A stretch of DNA of 64,000 bases from Hippasteria phrygiana (GCA_037893225.1 JAZGUH010000053.1:434001-498000), one strand, 5' to 3'. Counted from the stretch's first letter, positions 43,301-47,914 are shown. Numbers and translations are program-made. The notes: a model not told the origin generated them from the sequence alone.

Positions 43301-46120
43301 GTCGTCTGCTAGTCCGCTGTTCCCACTATAGTTAACAGTGTAGCGTGGGTACCAATGATACAGCTCAATAGCTAGCTGGCTGATGTGTGATATCATACTT
43401 GGAGTGTGCCATGCGTTTTTATAGACCGGGCACGTGATCGTTCTAGGCCAATCAAAACACAGTATCCAAGACGGGGATATAACAAGTATTGTTCTTGAAT
43501 GGGGAGTGTAATGAAAAGATGGGGGCTCTTCATTTATACTCCCTGTAGATACTTCGCCACATCGCCCTGAAAATCAGCTCATGCCAGCACTTTATCCACT
43601 GTTTATAAAGATAGTACCAGCACCAATCTTACTAAGAAATATTTCTGTCGGAAGTTCAAAAATCTGCAAGAAAATTGTATCTAAAGACCTCCTTAAATAC
43701 TGTGGCTTATTTCGATCTCAACAATCAAAACCTTTACTTTGTCATTGTTCATCCACTGTGGCTTGCAACTTCAATTTTATTTCTGATTGACATAAATATA
43801 ACTGACTTCAGGACAGCTGCTTTTTTAACGCTGAGCACATACCGTCATGTCCTTTGATTGATTTCCTTGAGCTAGTTGAGTGCTTTCATTCCTGCTTGCC
43901 GCCTCGTCCTCCCCCCCGTCCTCCTCAAAGTCATTGTCTTGATACATCATCATTGCTGCATGGGCTGCTGCTCTCATCTAGGTACAATGCAATCACACAG
44001 TGTAGTTTATTCACAATCACAATATATGTCAGTCAGAAGATGGAATGTTTTGCGTCGGGGAATGATTTAAATTAGAACAGAGATATTTTCTCTTTTGCCC
44101 TATCCCGACGTAATTATGAAGCACTGTATACTCAGTGCTTTCCGAGAGCCTGTGTGAAAAAATTCACAGGCTTACTCGGGCGGGATTCGAACCCACATAG
44201 CATGTATTGTTATGGACATCCCAACTGAACAAGAGACAGAAGATGTTAGATACACATTCTGTAAAATGTTGAATGCTGTGATTTATGCACTTCTTTGTAA
44301 CCAATACCTCACCTGTTTGCCCTGTTGTTTCTGCTCACTGCGTTTGGATTGCGTTTTTTCAGGAATAGCATCCACCGTTTCCCTTTTCAGTTCACCTACA
44401 TCTGCTTCCTGTCCAAAAAAACCAATTAATAAACCAATTAAGTGTAACAGTACACATACATGAATATGTAATTATGATATCTACATGTATCACAGCACTG
44501 CAACAAAAGAAACATTTTTAAAACAGAAAAACCGAGAAAAAACACTTTTTAACCGTCTTGCTAACTTGATCTTTTTTCTTTTGCTTTAATTTGTATCAGA
44601 AACATATGTGCTCTCCATCTTAAATTGATTTTCTATTCCTGGTGCTCACTAGCAATGATTATATAAGAAGTTGTAATTGTTATCAAAATACTGACCTCTT
44701 GCTTAGATTCCACCTGGAATTTGAGTCTTGATACAATGTTACCCAAGCTGAATCCTTTAGATGAGGTTTTTCCACGTTTCTCTCCCAAGCCTGTCTTGTT
44801 AGTGATTTTGCTATCCCCTCCAACATCAGATATTGGTGATTTGGAGGTGGCATCATGACCAGTCACATCTTCCACAGTAAGTTCATTACTGCTTCCAATT
44901 TCCATATCTCTGTCAGCATATGCTTCATTTGTTGCTGCAACATATGTCTCTCCAGGGGATTTATCTACATCTACATTCAGAGACTGAGCTACTTCTTTGT
45001 CAAGCAAAGAATTATCTCCACATGGAACTCTACATTCTTCATTAATCTCTTTCTCTTGATCATTGCTTTCAGATTCTTCCAAAATTTCTTCCAAAGATGT
45101 CTCCATTTCTTCTACAGCTTGTTCAGCTTCATTTGAAATTTTCATTAAGTCATCTTTTGTCAATACGTCTTGAGTTTCAGCACTTCCACCCTCCTTAGTG
45201 AGTTCTTCATCCATCATTTCACCAACGCTTGGGGACAAACATTTTGTTGTTGCATTTTCTATGTTGTCTAAGATACATGCAGATTTTTCAGAAACCTTTT
45301 CTAAAGAAAACTCCATTTCTTCTAAAGCTACTTCAGATTCATTTGACATTTTGATTACATTATCTTTTGTCACTGCTACTTCTTTAGTTTCAACCTTTCC
45401 GTCATCCTTATTAAGTTCTTCATCCACCACTTCAGTAGTACTCGGGGACAAAATGCCCTTTGTTTCCTCTTCTATCTTGTCCGAGACAGAAACTGATGAA
45501 ATTGGCCTTTCATCTGCAACATGTATATCATCCTGATGATTTAAGTTCACGGAAATGTCTGTGGCCTTTTTAACTTCTTGGATGTCCAGTGTGGTGCCTA
45601 TTGCTTCATACTTAACATCATCATCTTCAATTTCTGGGTTACACAAACTCTCATTGTCTTCCGTTTGATGATTTGTATCTTCTCCTTTTCCTTCCAGTTC
45701 CTTAGATGCAAATTCATTCAAAACAACCTTTTGGCTTTCTTTAAACTGATTGTCTGCTGGAATGACCTGACTCAAAGTAGCATTTGAACACTGTGGTTGT
45801 ACACTTTCTGACTGTCTTTTACTATTTACAGTGACCTCACTAACACTGGATTCTGTAATTTTCAAGGCATTGTCAATTTCATTTCCTTTTATGGCAGGAT
45901 AGTCATCTATAGTCTTCTCTGGCACTGACACTTCTGAACTAGTAGTTTGCTCTACTTGTTCCCTCTCTTCCAGAATTGTTGCTTTCACTTCGGAGATTTG
46001 TCCTATGTTGTCTCCTAAATGGCCTTCATCTGGATCTTTGTCAGGGATTTGAGGTTCTCCAGTCAAATCAGTTTTCTGCTTCAATGAAGTCCCTGCTGCT
46101 GCATTTTCTAAAGACTCCAT
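1025..46120 (-). CDS. zmym2-like: ZMYM2/3/4-like MYM-type zinc-finger protein, 17 exons chained, 3' end beyond window
   Basis: I assembled this gene by eye from 17 exons on the minus strand (A at 46120-44696 to Q at 1283-about 1025); the phase leaving each exon matches the phase entering the next. Seen: an acidic N-terminus of about 475 residues, a Q/K linker, eleven Cys-rich units of the form C-x2-C ... (F/L/V)C-x2-C, then a linker containing MKNKVTLVKP and KPLTSTK-like strings, and a VPVPIYVPVPMHMY segment. The order and wording match vertebrate ZMYM2/3/4, nuclear proteins that bind SUMO-related and LSD1-CoREST-type repressor complexes. Vertebrate members end in a Crypton-derived DUF3504 domain; that part is not in the window and should lie to the left. 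Intron sizes run from about 0.2 to 8.7 kb and most hold transposon remnants. The family call is firm. Which of ZMYM2, 3 or 4 it corresponds to is not decidable, since invertebrates may carry one pro-orthologue. The 5' non-coding exon and promoter are not identified. Confidence 0.9.
1988..2096. repeat. Left arm of a 109-bp inverted repeat (partner at 4152-4260)
   Basis: This AT-rich arm, with GATTAGCAAATTATGCTAAT and a palindromic GATTAGC/GCTAATC core, returns in reverse orientation 2.1 kb to the right. The right arm lies inside the 3021-5365 element while the left lies outside it. Confidence 0.7.
3021..5365. mobile_element. 2.35-kb element with terminal inverted repeats made of GTATAAGCCGC units
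   Basis: The left end CTACCGTAATTTTCGGAATA is matched by its reverse complement at 5346-5365. Inside each end the word GTATAAGCCGC (or GTATTAGCCGC, GTATAAACCGC) occurs about three times, facing inward. No transposase frame was recognised; the interior contains GAAGGCACCAAGGCCA repeats (3790-3900) and a GC-rich stretch (4290-5030). A non-autonomous DNA transposon is likely; superfamily not determined. Confidence 0.7.
4152..4260. repeat. Right arm of the 109-bp inverted repeat
   Basis: Reverse complement, with few mismatches, of 1988-2096. It ends in the same TATTTCCATCACTG word that starts the left arm. Either two copies of one small palindromic element, or the two ends of one older element later invaded. 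Confidence 0.7.
5711..6028 (-). CDS. zmym2-like: ZMYM exon P: (VP)n segment and following helix-rich region
   Basis: A 318-bp exon, phase 1 in and 1 out, with a TTTCCCTCAACAG acceptor and a CCAG|GTATGT donor. It begins ELHPLIIPVPVPIYVPVPMH and repeats VPVPVP again before a charged region (SIKEIREKIPSDPLEAEMLM). The vertebrate ZMYM2 counterpart has the same VPVPMHMY string and a similar KxKxSSDAL...ELL region, which fixes the family. Confidence 0.93.
6273..7843. mobile_element. TTAA-flanked element copy 2, carrying a minisatellite
   Basis: TTAA at 6273-6276 plus CCCTAACCTCC on the left; GGTTTAGGG plus TTAA at 7840-7843 on the right. Inside are two blocks (6300-6640 and 7630-7830) of a roughly 40-bp unit with the core TCAATCCTCCAAAATCCTC; the last unit is inverted (GAGGATTTTGGAGGATTGAG at 7807-7827). 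No coding capacity. TTAA target duplication suggests a piggyBac-like or Kolobok-like origin. Confidence 0.75.
8384..8623 (-). CDS. zmym2-like: ZMYM exon O: Pro-rich linker with KNKVTLVKP motif
   Basis: A 240-bp exon, phase 1 in and 1 out, with a TTTCTTTTTCAG acceptor and an ACTG|GTAAGT donor. It carries PPLPPTPLPPAPK, then MKNKVTLVKPYTQTKSVSCR and PLTSTKGTMT, strings whose counterparts in vertebrate ZMYM2 lie between the last finger and the VPVP segment. Confidence 0.9.
8755..8930. mobile_element. TTAA-flanked small element, copy 3
   Basis: TTAA and CCCTAACCCC on the left, ACGTTAGGG and TTAA on the right. The inside has GCCAAAATCCTG and GAAATCCTCCAAAACC words and their inverse. 168 bp between the TTAA sites. 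Confidence 0.75.
9119..9233. mobile_element. 115-bp hairpin element ending TAGCCTTTAGTCA
   Basis: The end words TAGCCTTTAGTCA and TGACTAAAGGCTA are inverted copies, followed inward by GCGCGTGGCTACCCGGACG and its near-complement. A small non-autonomous transposon or hairpin repeat; no gene. Confidence 0.65.
11181..11940. mobile_element. Harbinger-like non-autonomous element, 3-bp TTA target duplication
   Basis: The ends AGGCGTTTTCACACTA and its reverse complement (15 of 16 match) are flanked by TTA at 11178-11180 and 11941-11943. Subterminal regions on both sides repeat CGACCCGTGT/ACACGGGTCGA many times, pointing inward. A TWA target duplication and GGC(C/G)TTTTCACAC ends are typical of PIF/Harbinger elements. 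No transposase frame. Confidence 0.75.
12047..12109 (-). CDS. zmym2-like: ZMYM exon N: short T/V/Q linker
   Basis: A 63-bp exon, phase 1 in and 1 out, with a TTCTTTGATAG acceptor and an ACTG|GTAAGC donor. The peptide is TTTPVITNVVSLAPGQQQQT. It was found because exons M and O need a phase-1 link, and this is the only candidate I saw in the 4.8 kb between them. Confidence 0.75.
12459..12531 (-). other. tRNA-like sequence (SINE head or tRNA pseudogene), left arm
   Basis: Reading the minus strand there is a clear A box (TAGCTCATTTGGTAGAGC) and B box (GGTTCGAATCC) at tRNA spacing. The acceptor stem pairs badly (GGGCAAG against CTCCTGCC), and base 33 of the presumed anticodon loop is C, not T. 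So it is not called as a working tRNA gene. Confidence 0.6.
12895..12968 (+). other. tRNA-like sequence, right arm
   Basis: Same unit as 12459-12531 in the opposite direction, with A box TAGCTCAGTTGGTAGAG and B box GGTTTGAATCC. The two copies differ at several positions in the anticodon arm, so neither looks under selection as a tRNA. Confidence 0.6.
13464..13645 (-). CDS. zmym2-like: ZMYM exon M: last MYM finger (11)
   Basis: A 182-bp exon, phase 2 in and 1 out. The peptide CDGCKCTGRKLEESFIWRGE continues as MKRVCNQHCLLLFYTQQNIP, which parallels the last finger of vertebrate ZMYM2 (WRGEMK ... C-x2-HCLL ... QQN-PNM). The rest is a Thr/Gln-rich linker. Confidence 0.93.
14017..14197 (-). CDS. 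zmym2-like: ZMYM exon L: MYM finger 10
   Basis: A 181-bp exon, phase 1 in and 2 out. It begins CKLLFKQQFAQRLGLRC, almost identical to vertebrate ZMYM2, then carries finger 10 (VCDYC to FCSMAC) and ends in SWLSKGA(K). The acceptor is TTTGCTCACAG and the donor is CAA|GTAAGA. Confidence 0.93.
14594..14766. mobile_element. 173-bp MITE-like element in a ZMYM intron
   Basis: The ends AATTTTGATTTCTCTAGACT and AGTCTAAGAGAATCAAATT are inverted near-copies. The inside has an inverted CACTATGGC/GCAACAGTG pair. It lies between exons K and L and carries no gene. Confidence 0.55.
14898..14997 (-). CDS. zmym2-like: ZMYM exon K: MYM finger 9
   Basis: A 100-bp exon entering in phase 0 and leaving in phase 1. 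It encodes one finger, ECDYC to FCSE, whose final Gly-Cys comes from exon L to complete FCSEGCKLL, a string shared with vertebrate ZMYM2. It is bounded by a TTATGCCCAG acceptor and a GAAG|GTATGT donor. It carries no long open frame of its own and was found from the phase needed between exons J and L. Confidence 0.9.
15507..15734. mobile_element. TTAA-flanked element, CCCCTTGCGTACGG family, copy a
   Basis: The left end is TTAACCCCTTGCTTACGG; the right end is CGTACTCAAGGGGCTAAG before TTAA. The inside shares CAGTTTCAATCCATTGTTAG and a GGCTGCA word with copies at 41934 and 56196. Confidence 0.7.
16305..16350. repeat. (CG)n(CA)n microsatellite
   Basis: About six CG repeats run directly into about 17 CA repeats. 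Frames read through it are artefacts. Confidence 0.95.
17371..17679 (-). CDS. zmym2-like: ZMYM exon J: MYM fingers 7 and 8
   Basis: A 309-bp exon of 103 codons, phase 0 to 0, with a CTGCCAACAG acceptor and an AGG|GTATGT donor. Finger 7 runs from KCDHC to NFCTYGC and contains YHLTMSDNSIRNFC, close to the vertebrate YQATMPDGKLYNFC. Finger 8 runs from TCSQC to FCTQNC. Confidence 0.92.
18005..18168. mobile_element. TTAA-flanked small element, copy 4
   Basis: TTAA and CCCTAACCC on the left; GGGTTAGGGT and TTAA on the right. The inner inverted words are CCCTGCCAGACGCA and TGCGTCTGGCAGGG. AGAGTGCAGC is repeated in the middle. Confidence 0.75.
18942..19405. mobile_element. 464-bp non-autonomous element with TCTTGGTTC ends
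   Basis: The left end TCTTGGTTCCAAGACGTCCT and the right end AGGACGTCTTAGAACCAAGA are inverted near-copies. AAGACGTCCTTGGCGAT recurs at 19322, inside. The target duplication is unclear. Confidence 0.65.
19753..19911. mobile_element. TTAA-flanked 159-bp element with CCCTTTCAGCCCC ends
   Basis: TTAACCCTTTCAGCCCC and GGGGCTGAAAGGGTTAA are perfect inverted copies. Inside, CAGCCCCAATGGC is repeated. Same size and target as the other TTAA families, but different ends. Confidence 0.75.
20682..20815. repeat. GACTTGGGACTTGACTTGA minisatellite
   Basis: Irregular tandem repeat of GACTTG(A/G) words interrupted by A-rich tracts. Confidence 0.85.
20849..21417. repeat. Tandem duplication, unit about 270-290 bp
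   Basis: The stretch from about 20849 to 21113 is repeated, diverged, from about 21117 to 21417. Shared words include GGCTTCAGTAATATACCCAA and TGCATACA(C)TTCTGGCA. Frames crossing it have no recognisable domain. Confidence 0.8.
22488..23525. repeat. Tandem duplication with unit of about 640 bp
   Basis: Both copies start with ACTTCGCCACACACATC (22498 and 23129), continue with CAACCTGC(C/T)GCTA(TA)GAGGGCG, then CACTTCCGGTTT, and end near TGACGTCATCGTGACGTCA or TGACGTCATCATGACGTCA. The second copy is shorter at its end. CRE-like TGACGTCA palindromes recur. Confidence 0.8.
22893..22966. repeat. Short inverted and direct repeats of GTCAACTGTGCTGT
   Basis: CATGTATGTCAACTGTGCTG appears, is inverted at 22922 and then repeated again, giving a strong hairpin inside the first copy of the 640-bp duplication. 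Confidence 0.8.
23847..24183. mobile_element. 337-bp inverted-repeat element with GATTCACAACTC ends
   Basis: GATTCACAACTCGGTGTGCC on the left is matched by GGCGCACTGAGTTGTGAATC on the right, both followed inward by GCCAGCGGC-like words. No gene. Confidence 0.65.
24312..24401. mobile_element. 90-bp hairpin element with GTTAAC ends
   Basis: GTTAACTCTGCGGTGTGCCA and TGGCACACCGTAGGGTTAAC are inverted near-copies 50 bp apart. Confidence 0.7.
25202..25823. mobile_element. Harbinger-like non-autonomous element, 3-bp TAA target duplication
   Basis: Ends AGCCCTGTCCGCACTGGACT and AGTCCAGTGCGAAAACAGCT are inverted near-copies flanked by TAA on both sides (25199-25201 and 25824-25826). The word GTCCAGTGCGGAC is repeated inside (25266, 25390). 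A TWA target site fits PIF/Harbinger. A single related end (AAAAGTCCAGTGCAGACCGGGCTTAT) is seen near 29200-29224. Confidence 0.75.
26372..26593 (-). CDS. zmym2-like: ZMYM exon I: end of finger 6 and Q-rich spacer, repeated donor site
   Basis: A 222-bp exon of 74 codons, phase 0 to 0. It completes finger 6 (FFCSTTC) and adds a Thr/Pro/Gln-rich spacer ending QQVQQVQQ. The last 20 bases repeat CAGGTACAG, so there are GT donor candidates 9 bp apart at 26371, 26380 and 26389; the outermost (GTAAGA) is the best match. In-frame use of an inner one would drop 3 or 6 residues. A 8.7-kb intron follows. Confidence 0.85.
26809..27054 (-). CDS. zmym2-like: ZMYM exon H: end of finger 4, finger 5, start of finger 6
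   Basis: A 246-bp exon of 82 codons, phase 0 to 0. It completes finger 4 (LCSTDC), carries finger 5 (LCSQC to FCSMRC) and ends in CAACK, the first Cys pair of finger 6. The acceptor is TTTGTGTGCAG and the donor is AAG|GTAACT. Confidence 0.9.
27055..29599. other. ZMYM intron G-H
   Basis: 2.5 kb with no convincing exon. A T-rich acceptor with an open frame near 27291 has the wrong phase. The stretch 27400-28100 contains several ACACGTGAAAC/GTTTCACGTGT-like inverted words, perhaps an old element. Confidence 0.45.
29199..29223. mobile_element. Isolated right end related to the 25202-25823 element
   Basis: AAAAGTCCAGTGCAGACCGG followed by GCTTAT resembles the right end of the Harbinger-like element. 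I could not find its left partner; it may start near 28900 or be truncated. Confidence 0.45.
29600..29827 (-). CDS. zmym2-like: ZMYM exon G: finger 3 and first half of finger 4
   Basis: A 228-bp exon of 76 codons, phase 0 to 0. Finger 3 runs from NCNTCGKEI to FCKQEC. The exon ends inside finger 4, just after VCAVCNNYAK, so this finger is split by an intron. The acceptor CAATTTTAAG is a less common AAG acceptor; the donor is AAG|GTATGA. Confidence 0.88.
29943..30676. mobile_element. TTAA-flanked element, copy 5, with CCCATCAAAATCCAAC repeats
   Basis: TTAA and CCCTAACCCTC on the left; TTGTTAGGG and TTAA on the right. The word CC(A/C)TCAAAATCCAAC recurs at least six times in both halves. No gene. 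Confidence 0.75.
31406..31663 (-). CDS. zmym2-like: ZMYM exon F: MYM fingers 1 and 2
   Basis: A 258-bp exon of 86 codons, phase 0 to 0. Finger 1 runs from YCAEC to FCSQAC and finger 2 from VCDYC to FCSQPC. The spacing and the aromatic residue before the second Cys pair are those of the MYM/TRASH zinc-binding fold. The acceptor is ACATATAG and the donor is AGA|GTAAGG. Confidence 0.9.
31985..32058 (-). CDS. zmym2-like: ZMYM exon E: short linker before the first finger
   Basis: A 74-bp exon between a TTCTGCCCTTAG acceptor and a CAG|GTAAGA donor, entering in phase 1 and leaving in phase 0. The peptide is GETGLIISNVTSMASAQKVA plus DDILQ. It follows a 7.7-kb intron that contains four separate transposons (32.1-39.7 kb). 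Confidence 0.75.
32584..32637. mobile_element. Degenerate relative of the TTAA/CCCTAACC elements
   Basis: CATCAAAATACAACAC is followed by its inverse GTGTTGGATTTTGG and then GGGACGGTTAA, resembling the right end of copy 5 or 7. The left end is lost. Confidence 0.4.
33240..34707 (-). pseudogene. Retrotransposon reverse transcriptase, frameshifted
   Basis: The N-terminal part (34707-34484) has NKASGPDGISTRMLK; the main part (34484-33240, 414 codons) has HGFLPGRSCSTAL, LDFSRAFDTISH, SGVPQGSVLGPLLF and the catalytic YADD box (QYADDIFIYR). The two parts are in different frames, joined where a stretch with the expected NYRPIS-type motif is missing. Apart from that the polymerase is long and clean, suggesting a fairly young copy. 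Confidence 0.88.
34784..35527 (-). pseudogene. Retrotransposon endonuclease (exo-endo-phos) domain remnant
   Basis: Motifs of the APE-like endonuclease are visible in order: VTETWLD, DRNRHGGGVMLVI, VYYRPPS, ILLGDFNIDW and near the end SSNTILDLIF. The stop follows directly after IFTVN. The bases beyond continue as a linker (DSFIVNGEKVTDPLRIAGEF) normally found about 150 residues later, so a segment is missing between endonuclease and polymerase. Confidence 0.85.
36024..38021 (-). pseudogene. Tc1/IS630-type transposase, broken
   Basis: Pieces in order: a helix-turn-helix (MPLKNQLNNHQKGMIQAWHG, with SNREIARSL), a second HTH (IHRSTVSRRLAAAGLHG), the first Asp in WSDESRFQLY, then an in-frame TAG, MVWGCFS, the second Asp in FQQDNAPPHTARL, and the Glu in SPDLNPLENLWNELER. 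There are frameshifts near 37830 and 37750, the TAG near 37535, and the inserted element. Between the second Asp and the Glu I count 46 residues, where common Tc1 transposases have 34. Confidence 0.88.
36472..37451. mobile_element. 980-bp inverted-repeat element inserted in the Tc1 transposase, 5-bp duplication
   Basis: The ends GGCCGATTTCACTAA and TTAGTGAAATCGGCC are perfect inverted copies, flanked by CCAGG at 36467-36471 and 37452-37456. Removing the element and one CCAGG restores the transposase frame (GVGDLVRVEGN), which proves the insertion point. Inside, GCGAT(C/G)(A)TCGC-type words recur near both ends. No transposase is recognised; the superfamily is open. Confidence 0.9.
38354..39573. 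mobile_element. hAT-like 1,220-bp element with 8-bp target duplication
   Basis: Starts TAGGGCTGACGAT and ends ATCGCCCAGCCCTA; both sides are flanked by GATACCAC (38346-38353 and 39574-39581). Subterminal regions are full of CGATAT/ATATCG words. The middle contains a tandem duplication (38905-39003 and 39099-39202) sharing CTTGGTCAAGTGCAA(A/G)CAAC. No transposase frame. An 8-bp duplication and TAGGG ends fit hAT. Confidence 0.85.
39732..39915 (-). CDS. zmym2-like: ZMYM exon D: linker with MDELLGMYGFDKLDG and Q/K-rich tail
   Basis: A 184-bp exon between a GGTATTTTAG acceptor and a CAAG|GTAAAT donor. It enters in phase 0 and leaves in phase 1. The peptide KYANNTMDELLGMYGFDKLDG is followed by a Ser/Thr/Gln/Lys-rich stretch ending QKPDQAQKPSQG. 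It sits just before the finger array, where vertebrate ZMYM proteins have a Q/K/P-rich linker. Confidence 0.8.
40063..40235. mobile_element. TTAA-flanked small element, copy 6
   Basis: TTAA and CCCCAACCATG on the left; GGGGTTAGGG and TTAA on the right. Inner words TCCAATATATCCAACA and TGTTGGATG are inverted. 165 bp between TTAA sites. Confidence 0.65.
40505..40660 (+). pseudogene. mariner transposase N-terminal fragment
   Basis: The plus strand reads HRGVIKYLQKKGLTPKDIHA then DMVATLEDDTPALSTVQKWA and AKFKRGRE, the paired helix-turn-helix region of the mariner (SETMAR-type) transposase. The catalytic part is absent; after 40675 the sequence turns into the inverted copy. Confidence 0.8.
40868..41774 (+). 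pseudogene. RTE-clade reverse transcriptase, C-terminal part only
   Basis: The frame has FADDIGLLSS (the catalytic box), then LGATVSKEGGGEMDIKSRIN, SLVRPVLLYDCETW, RRWNWIGHILRK and KRKIGRPKTTWRRTVE, the order seen at the end of RTE/BovB-like elements. It is intact to its stop, so a late 5'-truncated insertion. Its end reads AAAGCAAACAAACAAACAA, a typical short-repeat tail for this clade. Confidence 0.85.
41934..42123. mobile_element. TTAA-flanked element, CCCCTTGCGTACGG family, copy b
   Basis: TTAACCCCTTGCGTACGG on the left, GTCAAGGGGTTAA on the right. The inside shares CTTTCAATCCATTATTGGG and TTGGCTGCA words with copies a and c. Confidence 0.75.
42124..43122. other. ZMYM intron C-D, left part
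   Basis: No gene or repeat recognised. Confidence 0.4.
43123..43244. mobile_element. 122-bp MITE with 26-bp perfect inverted ends
   Basis: AACAATTGTTGACTGCTGTG plus ATGTGG at 43123-43148 is matched exactly by its reverse complement at 43219-43244. Inside, CACCCGAGG is repeated twice. Confidence 0.8.
43843..43977 (-). CDS. zmym2-like: ZMYM exon C: Ala/Met-rich then acidic linker
   Basis: A 135-bp exon of 45 codons, phase 0 at both ends, with a TGTACCTAG acceptor and an ACG|GTATGT donor. The peptide begins MRAAAHAAMMMYQD and continues with a DFEEDGGEDE acidic run. Supported only by splice sites and matching phase, so it is less certain than the finger exons. Confidence 0.65.
44171..44190 (-). 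other. B-box-like fragment (possible tRNA-derived SINE remnant)
   Basis: The minus strand reads GGGTTCGAATCCCG, a tRNA B box, next to an AATTCACAGGCT hairpin. No A box was found at the right distance, so only a fragment. Confidence 0.35.
44313..44408 (-). CDS. zmym2-like: ZMYM exon B: charged linker
   Basis: A 96-bp exon of 32 codons, phase 0 at both ends, bounded by a TTTTTTGGACAG acceptor and a CAG|GTGAGG donor. The peptide is charged and ends in EQKQQGKQ. Too short for the usual open-reading-frame cut-off; found by splice signals and phase. No domain recognised. Confidence 0.75.
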
Positions 46121-46141
46121 CACAACAAGCTCGGTATGGAA
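44696..46141 (-). CDS. zmym2-like: ZMYM exon A: start codon and acidic N-terminus
   Basis: A TTTGCAG acceptor precedes 46141 and a GTCAGT donor follows 44696. The first ATG in frame is at 46120-46118 (MESLENAAAG). The frame is open back to the acceptor, so an upstream exon could add residues, but no other Met is seen in this exon before it. It encodes about 475 residues, very rich in E, D, S, T and K, with no finger. Residues about 213-281 and 283-352 are two diverged copies of one block (both contain SPS...DEEL and EEME(F/T)SLE). The exon leaves in phase 0 into exon B. Likely disordered; a homologous acidic N-terminal region is known in vertebrate ZMYM proteins. Confidence 0.85.
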
Positions 46142-46223
46142 CTGCAAATTAAACAGGATTTTCCAATAATTAATTAAGTTTCACCCAACGGCAATGGAAA
46201 TGTGCTGTACAGTTGTGTGCATG

Positions 46224-46396
46224 CAGAGTAGGCTTGGGCGATTCCATGCCGGAATCGATTAGAATCAATTCCAAACTCAGAATCGTAATCGCGATTCCAC
46301 TTTTTTGAGGAATCGATTCTCTAATGTAGCTGATTCCAGTTCCCCGAGCATCGATTTCAGTCATCGCGCGACAATTTGGAAGACTGGCCAACCCTA
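46224..46396. mobile_element. hAT-like element with GAATCGAT words
   Basis: Begins TAGGCTTGGGCGATTCC and ends near GGCCAACCCTA, resembling the TAGGGCTGGGCGAT ends at 38354. The inside repeats (G)AATCGATT and GATTCC many times. I saw no clean 8-bp duplication. Confidence 0.5.
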
Positions 46397-46464
46397 AACA
46401 GTTTCAAAAGCATGCAGTGCATCAAAGACAAACTGAAAGCGCAACTCTCTGATGAAGCGGTCCT

Positions 46465-46619
46465 TTAACCCTAACCTCACCGAATACTACAAAATACTAC
46501 TTGAGTAAACTGTAGTATGCAGTACTATTACTACACTGGCCTACATGTATGAGAATGGAGTAGTATTTTGCAGTACAGTGTACTGTACCCCACATGAATG
46601 CTGAGGACGTTAGGGTTAA
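46465..46619. mobile_element. TTAA-flanked small element, copy 7
   Basis: TTAA and CCCTAACCTC on the left; ACGTTAGGG and TTAA on the right. Inner words ACTACAAAATACTAC and TAGTATTTTGCAGTA are inverted. It lies just upstream of ZMYM exon A. Confidence 0.75.
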
Positions 46620-47469
46620 CGAAATGCTTTAACAGCTCCATTGCATACTAAATATCACAAAGTGAGCTATTTTGTTTGTGGAACACAAAGGCAGCCGGCG
46701 ATGCGCATTTTTTTCTACGGCCACATGGCCTGAATACCGCGATGCAATTTCCTCACGAAAATGGAAATGTTTCTTTTGACGTAACATTTCATTTGTTTAT
46801 ATGCAAATCAGCTTTCATATCATCTTCGGGATTTAAACAGAGATTGGCAACTGTATGCAGGTTCCAAAAGTGTAAAAGGTTTTCATAAAATTCCTTTAAA
46901 AAAATTGAGAAAACTTTCAGAACCAACTTTCAAAAAGCTTGTTTCGGATTATTCTTTTCCTATCACGCGTCAAACACCTGTGGTCTTGCACTTGCCGATA
47001 ATCCGCCAACAAGTGGCGAGGAACTGCCAGCGATTTTTGAAAACAAATCCAGGATTAAATACCAGATATATTACCTGCAAAGTTCCACATGTATACCAGG
47101 TGAAAAATCATTGCTATAAAAGCACTTAATACCTTAAAAAAACAGTTGTGAACAACGCAGACGAGCGTGAGCAGCGTAGGGAAGCGCTCAATTGTGGAGA
47201 CTTGAGAAAGCTATTTCTCATCTTGGGGAATTCCCTTGTGGTTGAGCATGTGCCGACTGAAAGACCGTACCGTCATTTGACTGGCGCAAGTGGGTCTCAT
47301 TTTCCACTTCCCACAGCGCTATCATGTGATATGGATACTGCATATGCATACTCACATGTCGTCAAGAGGTGTTGTTTGATTTTATACAACACCTGAATAA
47401 ATCCCCGCCATCCGATTGGTGGATCGTCGATCACGTGCATTGAATTATTCGTCCCATCGCACGACGCGA

Positions 47470-47911
47470 ACCCGCACCGCCAAAAAAGTTCTTTCACATG
47501 GTTCTATCAAACAATAACATGTTTGATAGAACTTCCCCGCCGCTACAACATGGCTGTCTTTGGACTGGTTCCCAGTCCCTCGGACTTCAAATGTATATTA
47601 TATACATATGGGGACCGGGAACCAGTCTAGGCTGTGATTCACACAAAATGGCGGACGGTGTTTCCGAACCGCGGTTTGTTTTCCTAACAGACGACGAAAT
47701 ATTGGAACTTGTAGGCGATGCTGACAAATAAAATATGCAGTCAAACGATTAGAGGAATTTCGAAGACAGCAGGAACAACAATTAAAGCTTTAACTGATTC
47801 GGAACTGGACCACTTTTTGTCGCGGTTTTATTCGGGAATGAAGGTAAACGGCACGTTGTACACAAAGAAATCCATGCATGCAATCTGTCGGATTTATTCA
47901 GGCGTTGTATA
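47470..47911 (+). pseudogene. Crypton / KIAA1958-like (DUF3504-type) protein N-terminal fragment, frameshifted
   Basis: An ATG at 47648 opens MADGVSEPRFVFLTDDEILE followed by LVGDADK and a stop. One base off, the reading continues KYAVKRLEEFRRQQEQQLK, and a third frame gives LTDSELDHFLSRFYSGMKVN and TLYTKKSMHAICRIYSG before it stops. These are the N-terminal helices seen in Crypton-type tyrosine recombinases and their KIAA1958/QRICH1/ZMYM-related host genes. The catalytic recombinase part is absent, and a MITE (47915) follows at once. The stretch before the ATG (47400-47640) has inverted words such as GGGAACCAGTC and is probably the element's 5' flank. Confidence 0.65.
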
Positions 47912-47914
47912 AAA

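Noticed and set aside
434..46619. CCCTAACCC words as interstitial telomere repeats
   Set aside because: They occur only as single or double units directly at TTAA borders, in inverted pairs, so they are element ends rather than telomere tracts.
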